Source: Alphaproteobacteria bacterium
Lineage (GTDB): Bacteria > Pseudomonadota > Alphaproteobacteria > Micropepsales > Micropepsaceae
DNA: 32,850 bases
NCBI GenBank assembly: GCA_023259375.1
Contig: JAHFQC010000026.1
Span: forward strand, 18,317-51,166
Reading direction: 5' to 3'
The notes under the pieces were generated by a model. It saw only the letters and a list, made by a program, of their open reading frames with translations. It was not told where the DNA came from and made no database searches. The position numbers were made by a program, and so were the translations under genes. This document shows, piece by piece, positions 1 through 6,782 of the stretch (its first letter is position 1; each line of letters starts with the position of its first letter).

Positions 1-1977
1 CCGGCGGATTCGCACATGGGTTCGGCCGGCTACGTGCCTGGAATTCCGCGCCTTGGTATTCCCGCCCAGTGGGTTACCGATGCCGGCATGGGTGTTGCCA
101 CCCAGCGCGATTCCGTCGACACCTATCGTGAACGCACCGCTCTTCCCGCCGGTATTGCCGTGGCCGCCACTTTCAATCCCGACATCGCACGAGCGGGCGG
201 CGCTATGATCGGCAGTGAGTCCTACGCTTCGGGGTTCAATGTTCTGCTCGGCGGCGGCGTCGACCTCCTGCGTGAACCGCGCAACGGGCGCAACTTCGAA
301 TACGCGGGTGAAGATCCACTTCTCGCGGGCACCATAGTCGGTGCCAGCGTGCAAGGCATCCAAAGCCAAGGCGTGATCTCGACGGTCAAGCACTGGGCTC
401 TGAATGATCAGGAAACCGGCCGTCACATCTACTCGACGGATATGGACGACGCTGCAGCGCATATGTCCGACTTCCTGGCGTTCGAACTTGCCATCGAAAA
501 GGGCAAGCCGGGGTCGGTGATGTGCTCCTACAACAGGGTGCGGAGCCTTTATGCGTGTGAAAGCGATTACCTGCTCAACAAGGTGTTGAAGGGCCAGTTT
601 AAGTACCCGGGCTACGTCATGAGCGACTGGGGCGCGGTCTATTCGACCGAACGCGCAGCCCTGGCCGGGCTCGACCAGCAGTCGGCTGGCGTCTTCGACG
701 ACCAGCCTTGGTTCGGCAAGCCGTTGAAGCTCGCCATCCAGAACCACAAGGTGCCGCAAAGCAGGCTTGACGACATGGCACGGCGGATCTTGCGCTCGAT
801 TTTTGCCGTCGGCCTTTACGACCGCCCGATCACCGATGCCAAGATCGATTTCGATGCGAGCAAGAAAGTCGCTCAGGCGGCGGCCGAGGAATCTATTGTT
901 CTGCTCAAGAACAAGAACAACGTGCTGCCAATCGCGCGTACGGCCAAACGTATTCTCATTGTCGGCGGCCATGCCGACCGCGGTGTGATCTCCGGCGGCG
1001 GGTCCTCAACCGTATTCCCGGTGGGCGGTATCGCCGTGCCTGGCCTTGATGTGAAGGGCTGGTATGGGCCGATCGTCTACCTGCCCTCTTCGCCGATGGC
1101 TGCACTGATGGGCCGCCTGCCGCAGACGCCGTTCAAGTATCTGGACGGCAACGATGCGGCTGCTGCAGCCAAGGAAGCGGCGAAGGCGGACGTCGTGCTG
1201 GTGTTCGCCACCCAGTGGTCGACCGAAGATGCCGACCATACGATGAACCTGGACGGCAATCAGGACGAACTGATCCGTACCGTCGCGGCGGCTAATCCCA
1301 ATACGGTCGTGGTGGTGGAAAGCGGCAACCCGATCTTCATGCCGTGGGCTGATCAGGTCGCGGGCATCGTGGAAGCGTGGTTCCCGGGCTCGGGCGGCGG
1401 CGATGCCATTGCGCGTGTCCTGCTCGGCGAAGTCGACGCCTCGGGGCGCCTGCCCGCCACCTTCCCGGCGAGCCTGGATCAGTTCCCGCAGCAGCAGCTA
1501 CCCGGCTCCGGCCTCAAGGACGGCACGCCGTTCGTGATCAATTATCCTGAAGGCGCCGCGGTCGGCTACAAATGGTTCGACAAGAAGAACCTGAAGCCGC
1601 TGTTCCCGTTCGGTTATGGCCTGTCGTACACCCAGTTCGCTTACAGCGATCTCGGCGCGGCCATGAACGACGGCAAGCTGACGGTGCATTTCACGGTCAA
1701 AAACGTCGGCAATCGTGACGGCAAGGATGCGCCGCAGATCTATGTCTCACCCAAGAATGGCAGCTGGGAAGCGCCCAAGCGTCTTGCCGGCTGGTCGAAG
1801 GTGAGCCTTGCCTCCGGTGCTTCCACAACTGTGACGCTGATCGTCGATCCGCGCCTGCTGTCGGTCCACGATGGCTCGCAGTGGAAGCTGTCGAATGGCC
1901 CGTTTGTGGTGTCGCTGGGCGCTTCGTCGGCCGATATCAAGCAGAACGTCGAGGTGAGCGGGACGCTTTCGCGCTGA
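1..1977 (+). CDS. Glycoside hydrolase family 3 beta-glucosidase, 5'-truncated by window edge
   Basis: This is a GH3 exo-beta-glucosidase, expected to release terminal glucose from beta-glucosides in the periplasm or outside the cell. The frame is open from base 1, so the true start, any signal peptide and the first part of the barrel lie off the window. The visible protein begins inside the (beta/alpha)8 domain (G-IPAQWVTDAG), carries the KHW and RH substrate-binding positions, and has the catalytic nucleophile in the SDWGA motif (Asp codon at 625-627). The alpha/beta sandwich domain follows (EESIVLLKNKNNVLP, then GGGSS), and a fibronectin-III-like domain closes the protein (FGYGLSYT, then VKNVGNRDG). 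About 658 residues are visible, close to a full-length GH3. Its last 41 bp overlap the 3' end of the convergent LacI-type gene. The symporter beyond that repressor suggests a beta-glucoside use module. The family is certain; the exact substrate is not. Confidence 0.95.
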   Translation, partial: PADSHMGSAGYVPGIPRLGIPAQWVTDAGMGVATQRDSVDTYRERTALPAGIAVAATFNPDIARAGGAMIGSESYASGFNVLLGGGVDLLREPRNGRNFEYAGEDPLLAGTIVGASVQGIQSQGVISTVKHWALNDQETGRHIYSTDMDDAAAHMSDFLAFELAIEKGKPGSVMCSYNRVRSLYACESDYLLNKVLKGQFKYPGYVMSDWGAVYSTERAALAGLDQQSAGVFDDQPWFGKPLKLAIQNHKVPQSRLDDMARRILRSIFAVGLYDRPITDAKIDFDASKKVAQAAAEESIVLLKNKNNVLPIARTAKRILIVGGHADRGVISGGGSSTVFPVGGIAVPGLDVKGWYGPIVYLPSSPMAALMGRLPQTPFKYLDGNDAAAAAKEAAKADVVLVFATQWSTEDADHTMNLDGNQDELIRTVAAANPNTVVVVESGNPIFMPWADQVAGIVEAWFPGSGGGDAIARVLLGEVDASGRLPATFPASLDQFPQQQLPGSGLKDGTPFVINYPEGAAVGYKWFDKKNLKPLFPFGYGLSYTQFAYSDLGAAMNDGKLTVHFTVKNVGNRDGKDAPQIYVSPKNGSWEAPKRLAGWSKVSLASGASTTVTLIVDPRLLSVHDGSQWKLSNGPFVVSLGASSADIKQNVEVSGTLSR

Positions 1978-2977
1978 GCCGCGCTACCGAACCTCGCCAA
2001 ATGACTTCGGCAGGCAGATCGCGAACAACGGTCTGCTTGTCGTCGTAACAGAGGTTCAGCAGGTGACCCAGCGCATTGCGCACGATCTCCAGCCACGGGA
2101 CCATCACCGTCGTCAGCGGCGGTACGGCGAAGGCGGCCAAGTCGATACCGTCATAGCCCATCACCGACAGATCGCCGGGAACCGAAACGCCCATCTGCTG
2201 CAATGTGGCGAGCGCGCCCATGGCCGACTCGTCGTTGGCGCAGAACAAGGCGGTGAACTCCCGCCCGTGCTCGAGCAGCGTATGCACACCGGCAGCGCCG
2301 GCGGCGGGGGAGAAGTCGCCGTTGACACGCGGGATAGCCTCCACATCGATCCCACGCGCCGCCAGCGTGTCGTAGAACCCCTTCATGCGGGCGACGTTGT
2401 CGGGTGAGGTCTCCGGGCCTTCGATCGCCGCAACGGCGCGATGACCGGCCTCGTAGAGCGTCTCGGCGGCAAGCGCACCGGCGGCCCGGTGATCGGGGTT
2501 GAAGCAGTGATCCATGTAGCCCGGCACCGAGCGGTTCAGCACCACCGTCTTGGGCTGCAGTTGGATTAGCTTCTCGACATCCTTGGGCTTCAGGCGCGTG
2601 CCCATCACAATCAGCCCGTCGCAGCCGCGATCGGTGAGGAATTCGGCGCCGTTCAGCGCATCCTGGCGCTCGGTCTCCAGCGTCTGGCCGAAATCCACCA
2701 CCATGTGGCGACCGGTGGCACGCAAGGCAGTGTAGATGGTGTGCAGGATCGGCGTATAGAACGAGCCTTGGATCAGGGGCACGAATACGCCGATGGTCTG
2801 CGACTGGCCCTTTTGCAGCACGCGGGCGGCGTGGCTGGGGCGGAAATTGAGTTCCTCGACGGCCTTCAGGACACGCGCCATCGCCTTGGCCGATACAGGG
2901 CCGTTCCCCGCAATCGCCCGCGAGGCGGTCCCCAGGCCGACACCCGCCCGTTTTGCTACATCCTTGATGGTCGCCAT
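1937..2977 (-). CDS. LacI-family transcriptional regulator
   Basis: A 346-residue LacI/GalR-type regulator. The N-terminal helix-turn-helix is clear (ATIKDVAKRAGV at residues 2-13, hinge helix RPSHAARVLQKG near 47-58). It is followed by a periplasmic-binding-protein-like effector domain with IGVFVP, an FCANDESAMG segment and a VMGYDG segment, as expected for a sugar-responsive repressor. The recognition helix reads GLGTASRAIAG rather than the usual VSxxTVSRVLN, a mild divergence. The start ATG at 2977 has an AAAGG element about 9 nt upstream. The gene lies 71 bp downstream of the symporter on the same strand, so the two may be co-transcribed. Its stop lies inside the convergent GH3 gene. The context suggests it controls glucoside uptake and hydrolysis in response to a sugar or glucoside, which is inference. 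Confidence 0.95.
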   Translation of the reverse strand: MATIKDVAKRAGVGLGTASRAIAGNGPVSAKAMARVLKAVEELNFRPSHAARVLQKGQSQTIGVFVPLIQGSFYTPILHTIYTALRATGRHMVVDFGQTLETERQDALNGAEFLTDRGCDGLIVMGTRLKPKDVEKLIQLQPKTVVLNRSVPGYMDHCFNPDHRAAGALAAETLYEAGHRAVAAIEGPETSPDNVARMKGFYDTLAARGIDVEAIPRVNGDFSPAAGAAGVHTLLEHGREFTALFCANDESAMGALATLQQMGVSVPGDLSVMGYDGIDLAAFAVPPLTTVMVPWLEIVRNALGHLLNLCYDDKQTVVRDLPAEVIWRGSVARLSAKASRSPRRSA

Positions 2978-3048
2978 TCCGGCCCGCCTTTCCGGACGCG
3001 ATTATGCATTGGAATGCGGCGATAAAAAAACAGTTTGGCGCGGCATCA

Positions 3049-4620
3049 TTAGCGGAACCACCAGACCACGCCCGCCGTCACGGCGAGCAACGCAACGCCC
3101 CAACCGGCCACCGCACGCGAACCCAGACGGGCCGCATCCCATGCGCTTTTCAAGGTGAACGCGGCGGTGCGGGCGCGCTCCTCGGGCGTCTGCCGGCGCG
3201 TCAAGCTGACCAAGACCAATGCGATCAGCGAGACGGCGAACACCAAAAATGCCGCATCGAGGAACGGCAGCGAAAAGACCTTTGTCACCGACAGAGCGAA
3301 CAGCACCAGCCCCAGCCCGCTGCCGGCAACGACCGCCCAGATCGCCCCGCGCCCATTGGCCCGCGGCCACAGCATGCCGACCAGGAACAGCGCCGCCGCG
3401 GGTGGCGTCGCGTAGGCCAGCACGGCCTGGAAGTATTGCCACAATGATGGGAAACGCACGATCTGCGGCGCCCACGACGCCGAGACCACCATGCAGACGA
3501 CGGTCGAGATGCGGCCCCAGCGGACGACATTGGCATCCGTCGCGCCGGGACGCAGGCGGCGGACGAAATCCATCGTCACCAGCGTCGCGGCACTGTTGTA
3601 GCTGGCGGAGAGCTGGGCCATCAGCGCGCCAAGGAACGCCGCGACCAGCAGACCGAGCAATCCGGTCGGCATCAGGCCGAATGCCAGGCGCAGATAGATT
3701 TCGTCGGCACTGGCGAGCTTGGGATAGAGCAACAGTCCGGCCACGCCCGGCAGGATGATCAGGAACAGAGTGAGCAGCTTCAGAAGCCCGGCGAACAGCG
3801 CGCCCTTCTGCCCGTCGGCGATCGACTTGGCGGCCAGCATGCGCTGCACCATCACCTGATTGGTGCACCAGTAGTAGAACGCCATCACCGGCAGCCCGAA
3901 CGCCATGCCGGTCCACGGCATGATCGGATCGGACGCGGGGCGGATCAGATTCAAATAGCCGGACGGCGCGGCGTGCATCACGGTTGTCCAGCCGCCTGCA
4001 GCCTTGAACGCGAAAATCGCGAGGAACAGCGCCGATCCCAGCACCACCACCGCCTGCACGGCTTGGGTATAGAGAACCGAGCGCAAGCCGCCGGTCACCG
4101 AGTAGAGCACCGATAACGCCGCAAGCAGCAGGATGGCGGCATTGAACGACAGGCCGGGAACGATGAACTTCAGCACCAGCGTGCCGCAATAAAGCGCGCC
4201 GGCGGCATCGAGCAGGATATAGAGCGCCAAAGTCAGGATTGAAAACCACACCCGAACGCGGCCGTCGTAGCGGCGCTCGAGAAACTCGGGCATGGTGTAG
4301 ACCTTCGTTGCCAGCACCGCGGGCAGGAAGAACAGCGCGAACACAACCAGGATGACGGACGCGGTCCAGTCGTAGTTGTAGACCGAGATGCCGAAGGCGT
4401 ACGCCGAACCGGTCAGGCCGATCAGAACGCCAGGCGAGACGTTGGAGCCGACCAGCGACAGCCCCACGGCGGCCCAGCCTGCATCGCGCGACGCAAGAAA
4501 ATAGTCCGACGGCGTGGCGCGGCGGCGGGTGAGAACCAAACCGAGCGCCAACAACCCCGCCAGATACGCAGCCAGAACGCCGTAATCGAGTGTCGGCAGC
4601 ACTACGAGCCCCGCAAACAA
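3049..4620 (-). CDS. Sodium:solute symporter family (SSS/SLC5) sugar transporter
   Basis: An integral inner-membrane protein of about 523 residues with roughly 13-14 hydrophobic helices, of the sodium:solute symporter (SLC5-like) family. Family features include an N-terminal LPTLDYGVLAAYL helix, the DYFLASRDAGW loop after helix 1, GSNVSPGVLIGLTGSAY, and a QVMVQRMLAAKS segment like that of sugar symporters such as vSGLT. Neighbouring LacI and GH3 genes point to sugar or glucoside import driven by sodium, which is inferred. The start is uncertain: the longest frame opens with TTG at 4620. A GTG six codons further in (4602), after GCGGGG, is an alternative. No ATG exists near the N-terminus. A palindrome and a TATATA box lie just upstream. 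Transcription probably runs on into the LacI-type gene. Confidence 0.92.
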   Translation of the reverse strand: MFAGLVVLPTLDYGVLAAYLAGLLALGLVLTRRRATPSDYFLASRDAGWAAVGLSLVGSNVSPGVLIGLTGSAYAFGISVYNYDWTASVILVVFALFFLPAVLATKVYTMPEFLERRYDGRVRVWFSILTLALYILLDAAGALYCGTLVLKFIVPGLSFNAAILLLAALSVLYSVTGGLRSVLYTQAVQAVVVLGSALFLAIFAFKAAGGWTTVMHAAPSGYLNLIRPASDPIMPWTGMAFGLPVMAFYYWCTNQVMVQRMLAAKSIADGQKGALFAGLLKLLTLFLIILPGVAGLLLYPKLASADEIYLRLAFGLMPTGLLGLLVAAFLGALMAQLSASYNSAATLVTMDFVRRLRPGATDANVVRWGRISTVVCMVVSASWAPQIVRFPSLWQYFQAVLAYATPPAAALFLVGMLWPRANGRGAIWAVVAGSGLGLVLFALSVTKVFSLPFLDAAFLVFAVSLIALVLVSLTRRQTPEERARTAAFTLKSAWDAARLGSRAVAGWGVALLAVTAGVVWWFR

Positions 4621-4643
4621 TGCCCCGGACGATTTCTAGCCTG

Positions 4644-4675
4644 CTTTGCCAGCGGCGCAAAGAATCCCTTATATA
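4644..4675 (-). promoter_or_regulatory. Candidate promoter and operator of the symporter gene
   Basis: On the minus strand a TATATAAG -10-like box (4668-4675) precedes an inverted repeat with 6-bp arms CTTTGC/GCAAAG around a 7-nt spacer (4644-4662). The repeat would sit at about the transcription start and ends 23 nt before the TTG start codon. That is the position expected for a repressor such as the adjacent LacI-type protein. No good -35 box was found, and the arms are short. Confidence 0.3.
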
Positions 4676-5049
4676 CGCCAAGAGGCGGTGGCCCCTTGCC
4701 GGTTCGCCCGCCTCTTCTTGTCCGAAGCTCCGGCAGCAAGGATACGCGCAAGCCGATGCGCGCCACATGCACCTTCGCTTCTCCCAGGGTTTCGAGGAGA
4801 CGCCGGCAAACCGGCGTAGCAGCCAGCCGCCTCCATCACGGATGCGCGCACATCCTACCTTGTATGACACATGGCTGATCGTCTTCCGGTCCGCGTTCAC
4901 CGTCGCGGCCCGCCATCGGCATCTCCTTCACAAACATCACGCTCAAGAGATGGGAAGCGCCGCATACGGATTCAAGACGGTGCGACAAACGCTACGTTGT
5001 TACGGGCGAGATGCAGACGCAATAATTTCCGAATGATGGACGAATGAAA

Positions 5050-5069
5050 CTGTTCATCTAGATGAACAG
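5050..5069. promoter_or_regulatory. 20-bp perfect palindrome, possible operator
   Basis: CTGTTCATCTAGATGAACAG is its own exact reverse complement over 20 bp, in an AT-richer context. This is the form of a binding site for a dimeric repressor. It lies about 430 bp upstream of the symporter start and about 490 bp upstream of the PEP-CTERM gene, so its target is unclear. Having no loop, it is unlikely to act as an RNA hairpin. Confidence 0.4.
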
Positions 5070-5104
5070 AATTGGTGAACGCGTATCGCGGAATTTTCCT
5101 TCAT

Positions 5105-5277
5105 GTCATTCCCGGCTAAGCCAAGGCGCGTAGCGCCAAGCGAAGGAAAGGGAACTCAGGAGCCGAAGCAATTTCGACGATGGAGAACGAGCGAGGATCA
5201 CGCCAAATGTCGTACCGTTGTCTCTACCTAGGTCCCCTTCCCTTCGCTACGCGTTGCTTGCTCAGCCGGGGATGATA
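5105..5277. repeat. Imperfect long inverted-repeat intergenic element
   Basis: The left arm (5105-5153) contains CATTCCCGGCT, CGCGTAGCG and GAAGGAAAGGG. The right arm (5231-5277) is nearly its reverse complement, with CCCTTCCCTTCGCTACGCG and AGCCGGGGATGATA. The arms are about 47 bp long with several mismatches and flank about 77 bp. The outer motif (TGTCATYCCCGGC and its complement) recurs at 5316-5331 and 13012-13026, so this belongs to a dispersed repeat family. No open frame inside looks like a protein. Confidence 0.7.
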
Positions 5278-5428
5278 GGTTGAGATGGGTTCGCGTGGGG
5301 CAGAAAAGTGAGGGGCGTCCGGGATGACAGCGCATCGGCGATATCCCGCAGTGAGCGTCACGCGTCACTTTTCTGACGATCTCGTCATCGAACGGTGTTC
5401 TCACCGGAACTTACAAATGATCGCGGCA

Positions 5429-5445
5429 TGTCAAACGATTTGACA
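5429..5445. promoter_or_regulatory. Palindrome TGTCAAA-CGA-TTTGACA, candidate enhancer-binding-protein site
   Basis: Perfect 7-bp arms surround a 3-nt centre. The centre lies about 97 bp upstream of the start point predicted from the sigma-54 promoter at 5508-5523, which is the usual distance for the upstream activating site of a sigma-54 enhancer-binding protein. The assignment to such an activator is inference from position and symmetry. Confidence 0.5.
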
Positions 5446-5507
5446 GTTTCGCCAAAAGAGCGTGCACACAAAAAGACATCGCCTTGCGGACAATCGAGAT
5501 TCCGTTC

Positions 5508-5523
5508 TGGCACGCAGCTTGCT
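5508..5523 (+). promoter_or_regulatory. Sigma-54 (RpoN) -24/-12 promoter of the PEP-CTERM gene
   Basis: TGGCACGCAGCTTGCT matches the sigma-54 consensus TGGCACG-N4-TTGCW at every defined position. The invariant GG (5509-5510) and GC (5521-5522) are spaced exactly as required. The predicted transcription start is near 5534, giving a leader of about 28 nt before the ATG at 5562, with the GGGAG ribosome binding site in between. Activation by a bacterial enhancer-binding protein would be required. Confidence 0.82.
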
Positions 5524-5561
5524 CTCCTCTTCTCGCGACTACATGCTGTGGGAGTTCCATA

Positions 5562-6149
5562 ATGCTGGCGCGCGCGAGAGTTTTCATCTCGGCATTATTC
5601 TTATCTCTGATTACGGCGACGGCAGCTATGGCCGCACCGATCTTCTCGTCGGGTACGTTCGGATACGCCCTGCCCAATGCCACAGGCACCAATGTGGCGA
5701 TCCTCACGGACTTCGTCACCGAAGGCAAGGCTGTCGTGCTAAGCAGGCAAGGCTGGTTCCTCCTCTCGCCGTTTGATACGTTTACGGTGCCGTCTCACAT
5801 CAACTTCAATTTGCCATCGACGTTCTCCTGGTCGTTGGGCGACATCGGAAATCTGGCGGCAAACACCATCGTCAAAGGCGACGTCACGATAAACGGCGAT
5901 TCTGCTACGGCCATCTGGTACGTCTACGGCACGTTCACCGTAGGATCGGATTACGCCAATGCGGGCTCTGTCCTGGGCGCCATTCAGACGATCGCGCTCA
6001 CGCAGACCGGCGGCCCCGGCCAGTCGATCTCATATTCGGGAACCGTCTACGTGCCGCCGCCGAATTCCAATATCCCGGAACCGGCGACGCTTCTGCTCAT
6101 CGGCGGCGGTGCGCTGCTGATCGGGTTCCGCAAGCGGCGCAAAGCCTGA
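5562..6149 (+). CDS. PEP-CTERM sorting-domain surface protein
   Basis: A 195-residue secreted protein. It opens with a signal peptide (positively charged MLARARV, hydrophobic core, cleavage near AMAAP). The C-terminus is a classic PEP-CTERM signal: IPEPATLLL, a glycine-rich hydrophobic helix, then the basic tail RKRRKA. Such proteins are recognised by an exosortase, cut near the PEP motif and sent to the cell surface or exopolysaccharide matrix. The middle is small-residue-rich beta-type sequence of no recognised family. The start at 5562 is preferred over in-frame codons upstream because GGGAG lies 7 nt before it and the signal peptide begins there. The gene stands alone between a sigma-54 promoter and a strong terminator. 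No exosortase is in the window, so the sorting enzyme must be elsewhere. Confidence 0.88.
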   Translation: MLARARVFISALFLSLITATAAMAAPIFSSGTFGYALPNATGTNVAILTDFVTEGKAVVLSRQGWFLLSPFDTFTVPSHINFNLPSTFSWSLGDIGNLAANTIVKGDVTINGDSATAIWYVYGTFTVGSDYANAGSVLGAIQTIALTQTGGPGQSISYSGTVYVPPPNSNIPEPATLLLIGGGALLIGFRKRRKA

Positions 6150-6170
6150 CGATTGCGAATTGACAGGGGG

Positions 6171-6201
6171 AAAGCGGCGGCTTCGGCTGCCGCTTTTTTT
6201 T
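6171..6201 (+). terminator. Rho-independent terminator after the PEP-CTERM gene
   Basis: AAAGCGGC pairs with GCCGCTTT, extended inward by a G-T and two G-C pairs onto a stable TTCG tetraloop. A run of eight T follows (6194-6201). It lies 22 bp after the stop codon and closes a one-gene unit. Confidence 0.92.
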
Positions 6202-6308
6202 GTGCTCGGCGTGAGAGAGGAACAACACGACCCGAGCATGATCGCGCTTTGGTGCTTCCGGAACAGGGCGTCACGACGAGACGTTACGACCGAGCAGCTC
6301 CGGACGCG

Positions 6309-6782
6309 ATGTCCATGCCCACCTCGCCGCTCTATCCGAAATCGACCGCACGCATCTTCGGCCACCCCATCCATCCGATGCTGGTGCCGTTTCCGATCGC
6401 CTGCTTTGTCGGAACCCTGTTGACCGATATCGCCTATGCGGCCAGCGGCGAAGTGCAATGGGCGAACTTTTCGTCATGGCTTTTGACCGCGGGACTGATC
6501 ATTTCCATTTTCGCCGTCATTGCGGGGCTGACCGATTTTTTCGGCGAGCGTCGCATCCGCGCGCTCAAGCACGCCTGGATACACGGCATCGGCAATGCCA
6601 TCGCGCTGATCCTGTCGATCTGGAACGCGTTCGTGCACACCCATGACGGCTATACCGGAGTGTGGCCGACCGGGCTGACGCTCTCGGCTATCGTGGTCGT
6701 GATCCTCGTGGTGACCGGCTGGCAAGGCGGGAGCCTGGTCTACCGCCACGGCGTTGCGCTGCTGCCCGAGGACAAGCCGTGA
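6309..6782 (+). CDS. DUF2231 family integral membrane protein
   Basis: A 157-residue protein with four hydrophobic helices and the DUF2231 signature GHPIHPMLVPFPIACF close to the N-terminus, followed by conserved His/Gly positions (HAWIHGIGN) in later helices. The biochemical role of DUF2231 proteins is unknown; they are often found near oxidoreductases and may bind a cofactor. The ATG at 6309 is chosen because the family begins just before the HPIHP motif; a second ATG at 6315 is equally possible. The upstream frame runs back into the terminator and is not credible. Its TGA overlaps the GTG start of the next gene (GTGA), so the two are translationally coupled and probably act together. Confidence 0.85.
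   Translation: MSMPTSPLYPKSTARIFGHPIHPMLVPFPIACFVGTLLTDIAYAASGEVQWANFSSWLLTAGLIISIFAVIAGLTDFFGERRIRALKHAWIHGIGNAIALILSIWNAFVHTHDGYTGVWPTGLTLSAIVVVILVVTGWQGGSLVYRHGVALLPEDKP

Larger units (their letters stand above)
4621..5561. other. Gene-poor 0.94 kb intergenic region
   Basis: There is no convincing gene between the symporter start and the PEP-CTERM start. Open frames here lack family likeness and a good ribosome binding site. The region contains, in order, the candidate symporter promoter, a 20-bp perfect palindrome (5050-5069), a long imperfect inverted-repeat element (5105-5277) with a lone extra half copy near 5316-5331, a second perfect palindrome (5429-5445) and a sigma-54 promoter (5508-5523). 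Both flanking genes read outward, so it holds two divergent promoters. Confidence 0.7.

Noticed and set aside
3002..4900. Minus-strand frame of 632 codons overlapping the symporter
   Set aside because: Arg-rich, with no membrane helices or motifs; the alternative frame gives a clear sodium:solute symporter.
4590..5036. Plus-strand frame in the gap upstream of the symporter
   Set aside because: No ribosome binding site or family likeness; it overlaps the symporter start and its promoter region.
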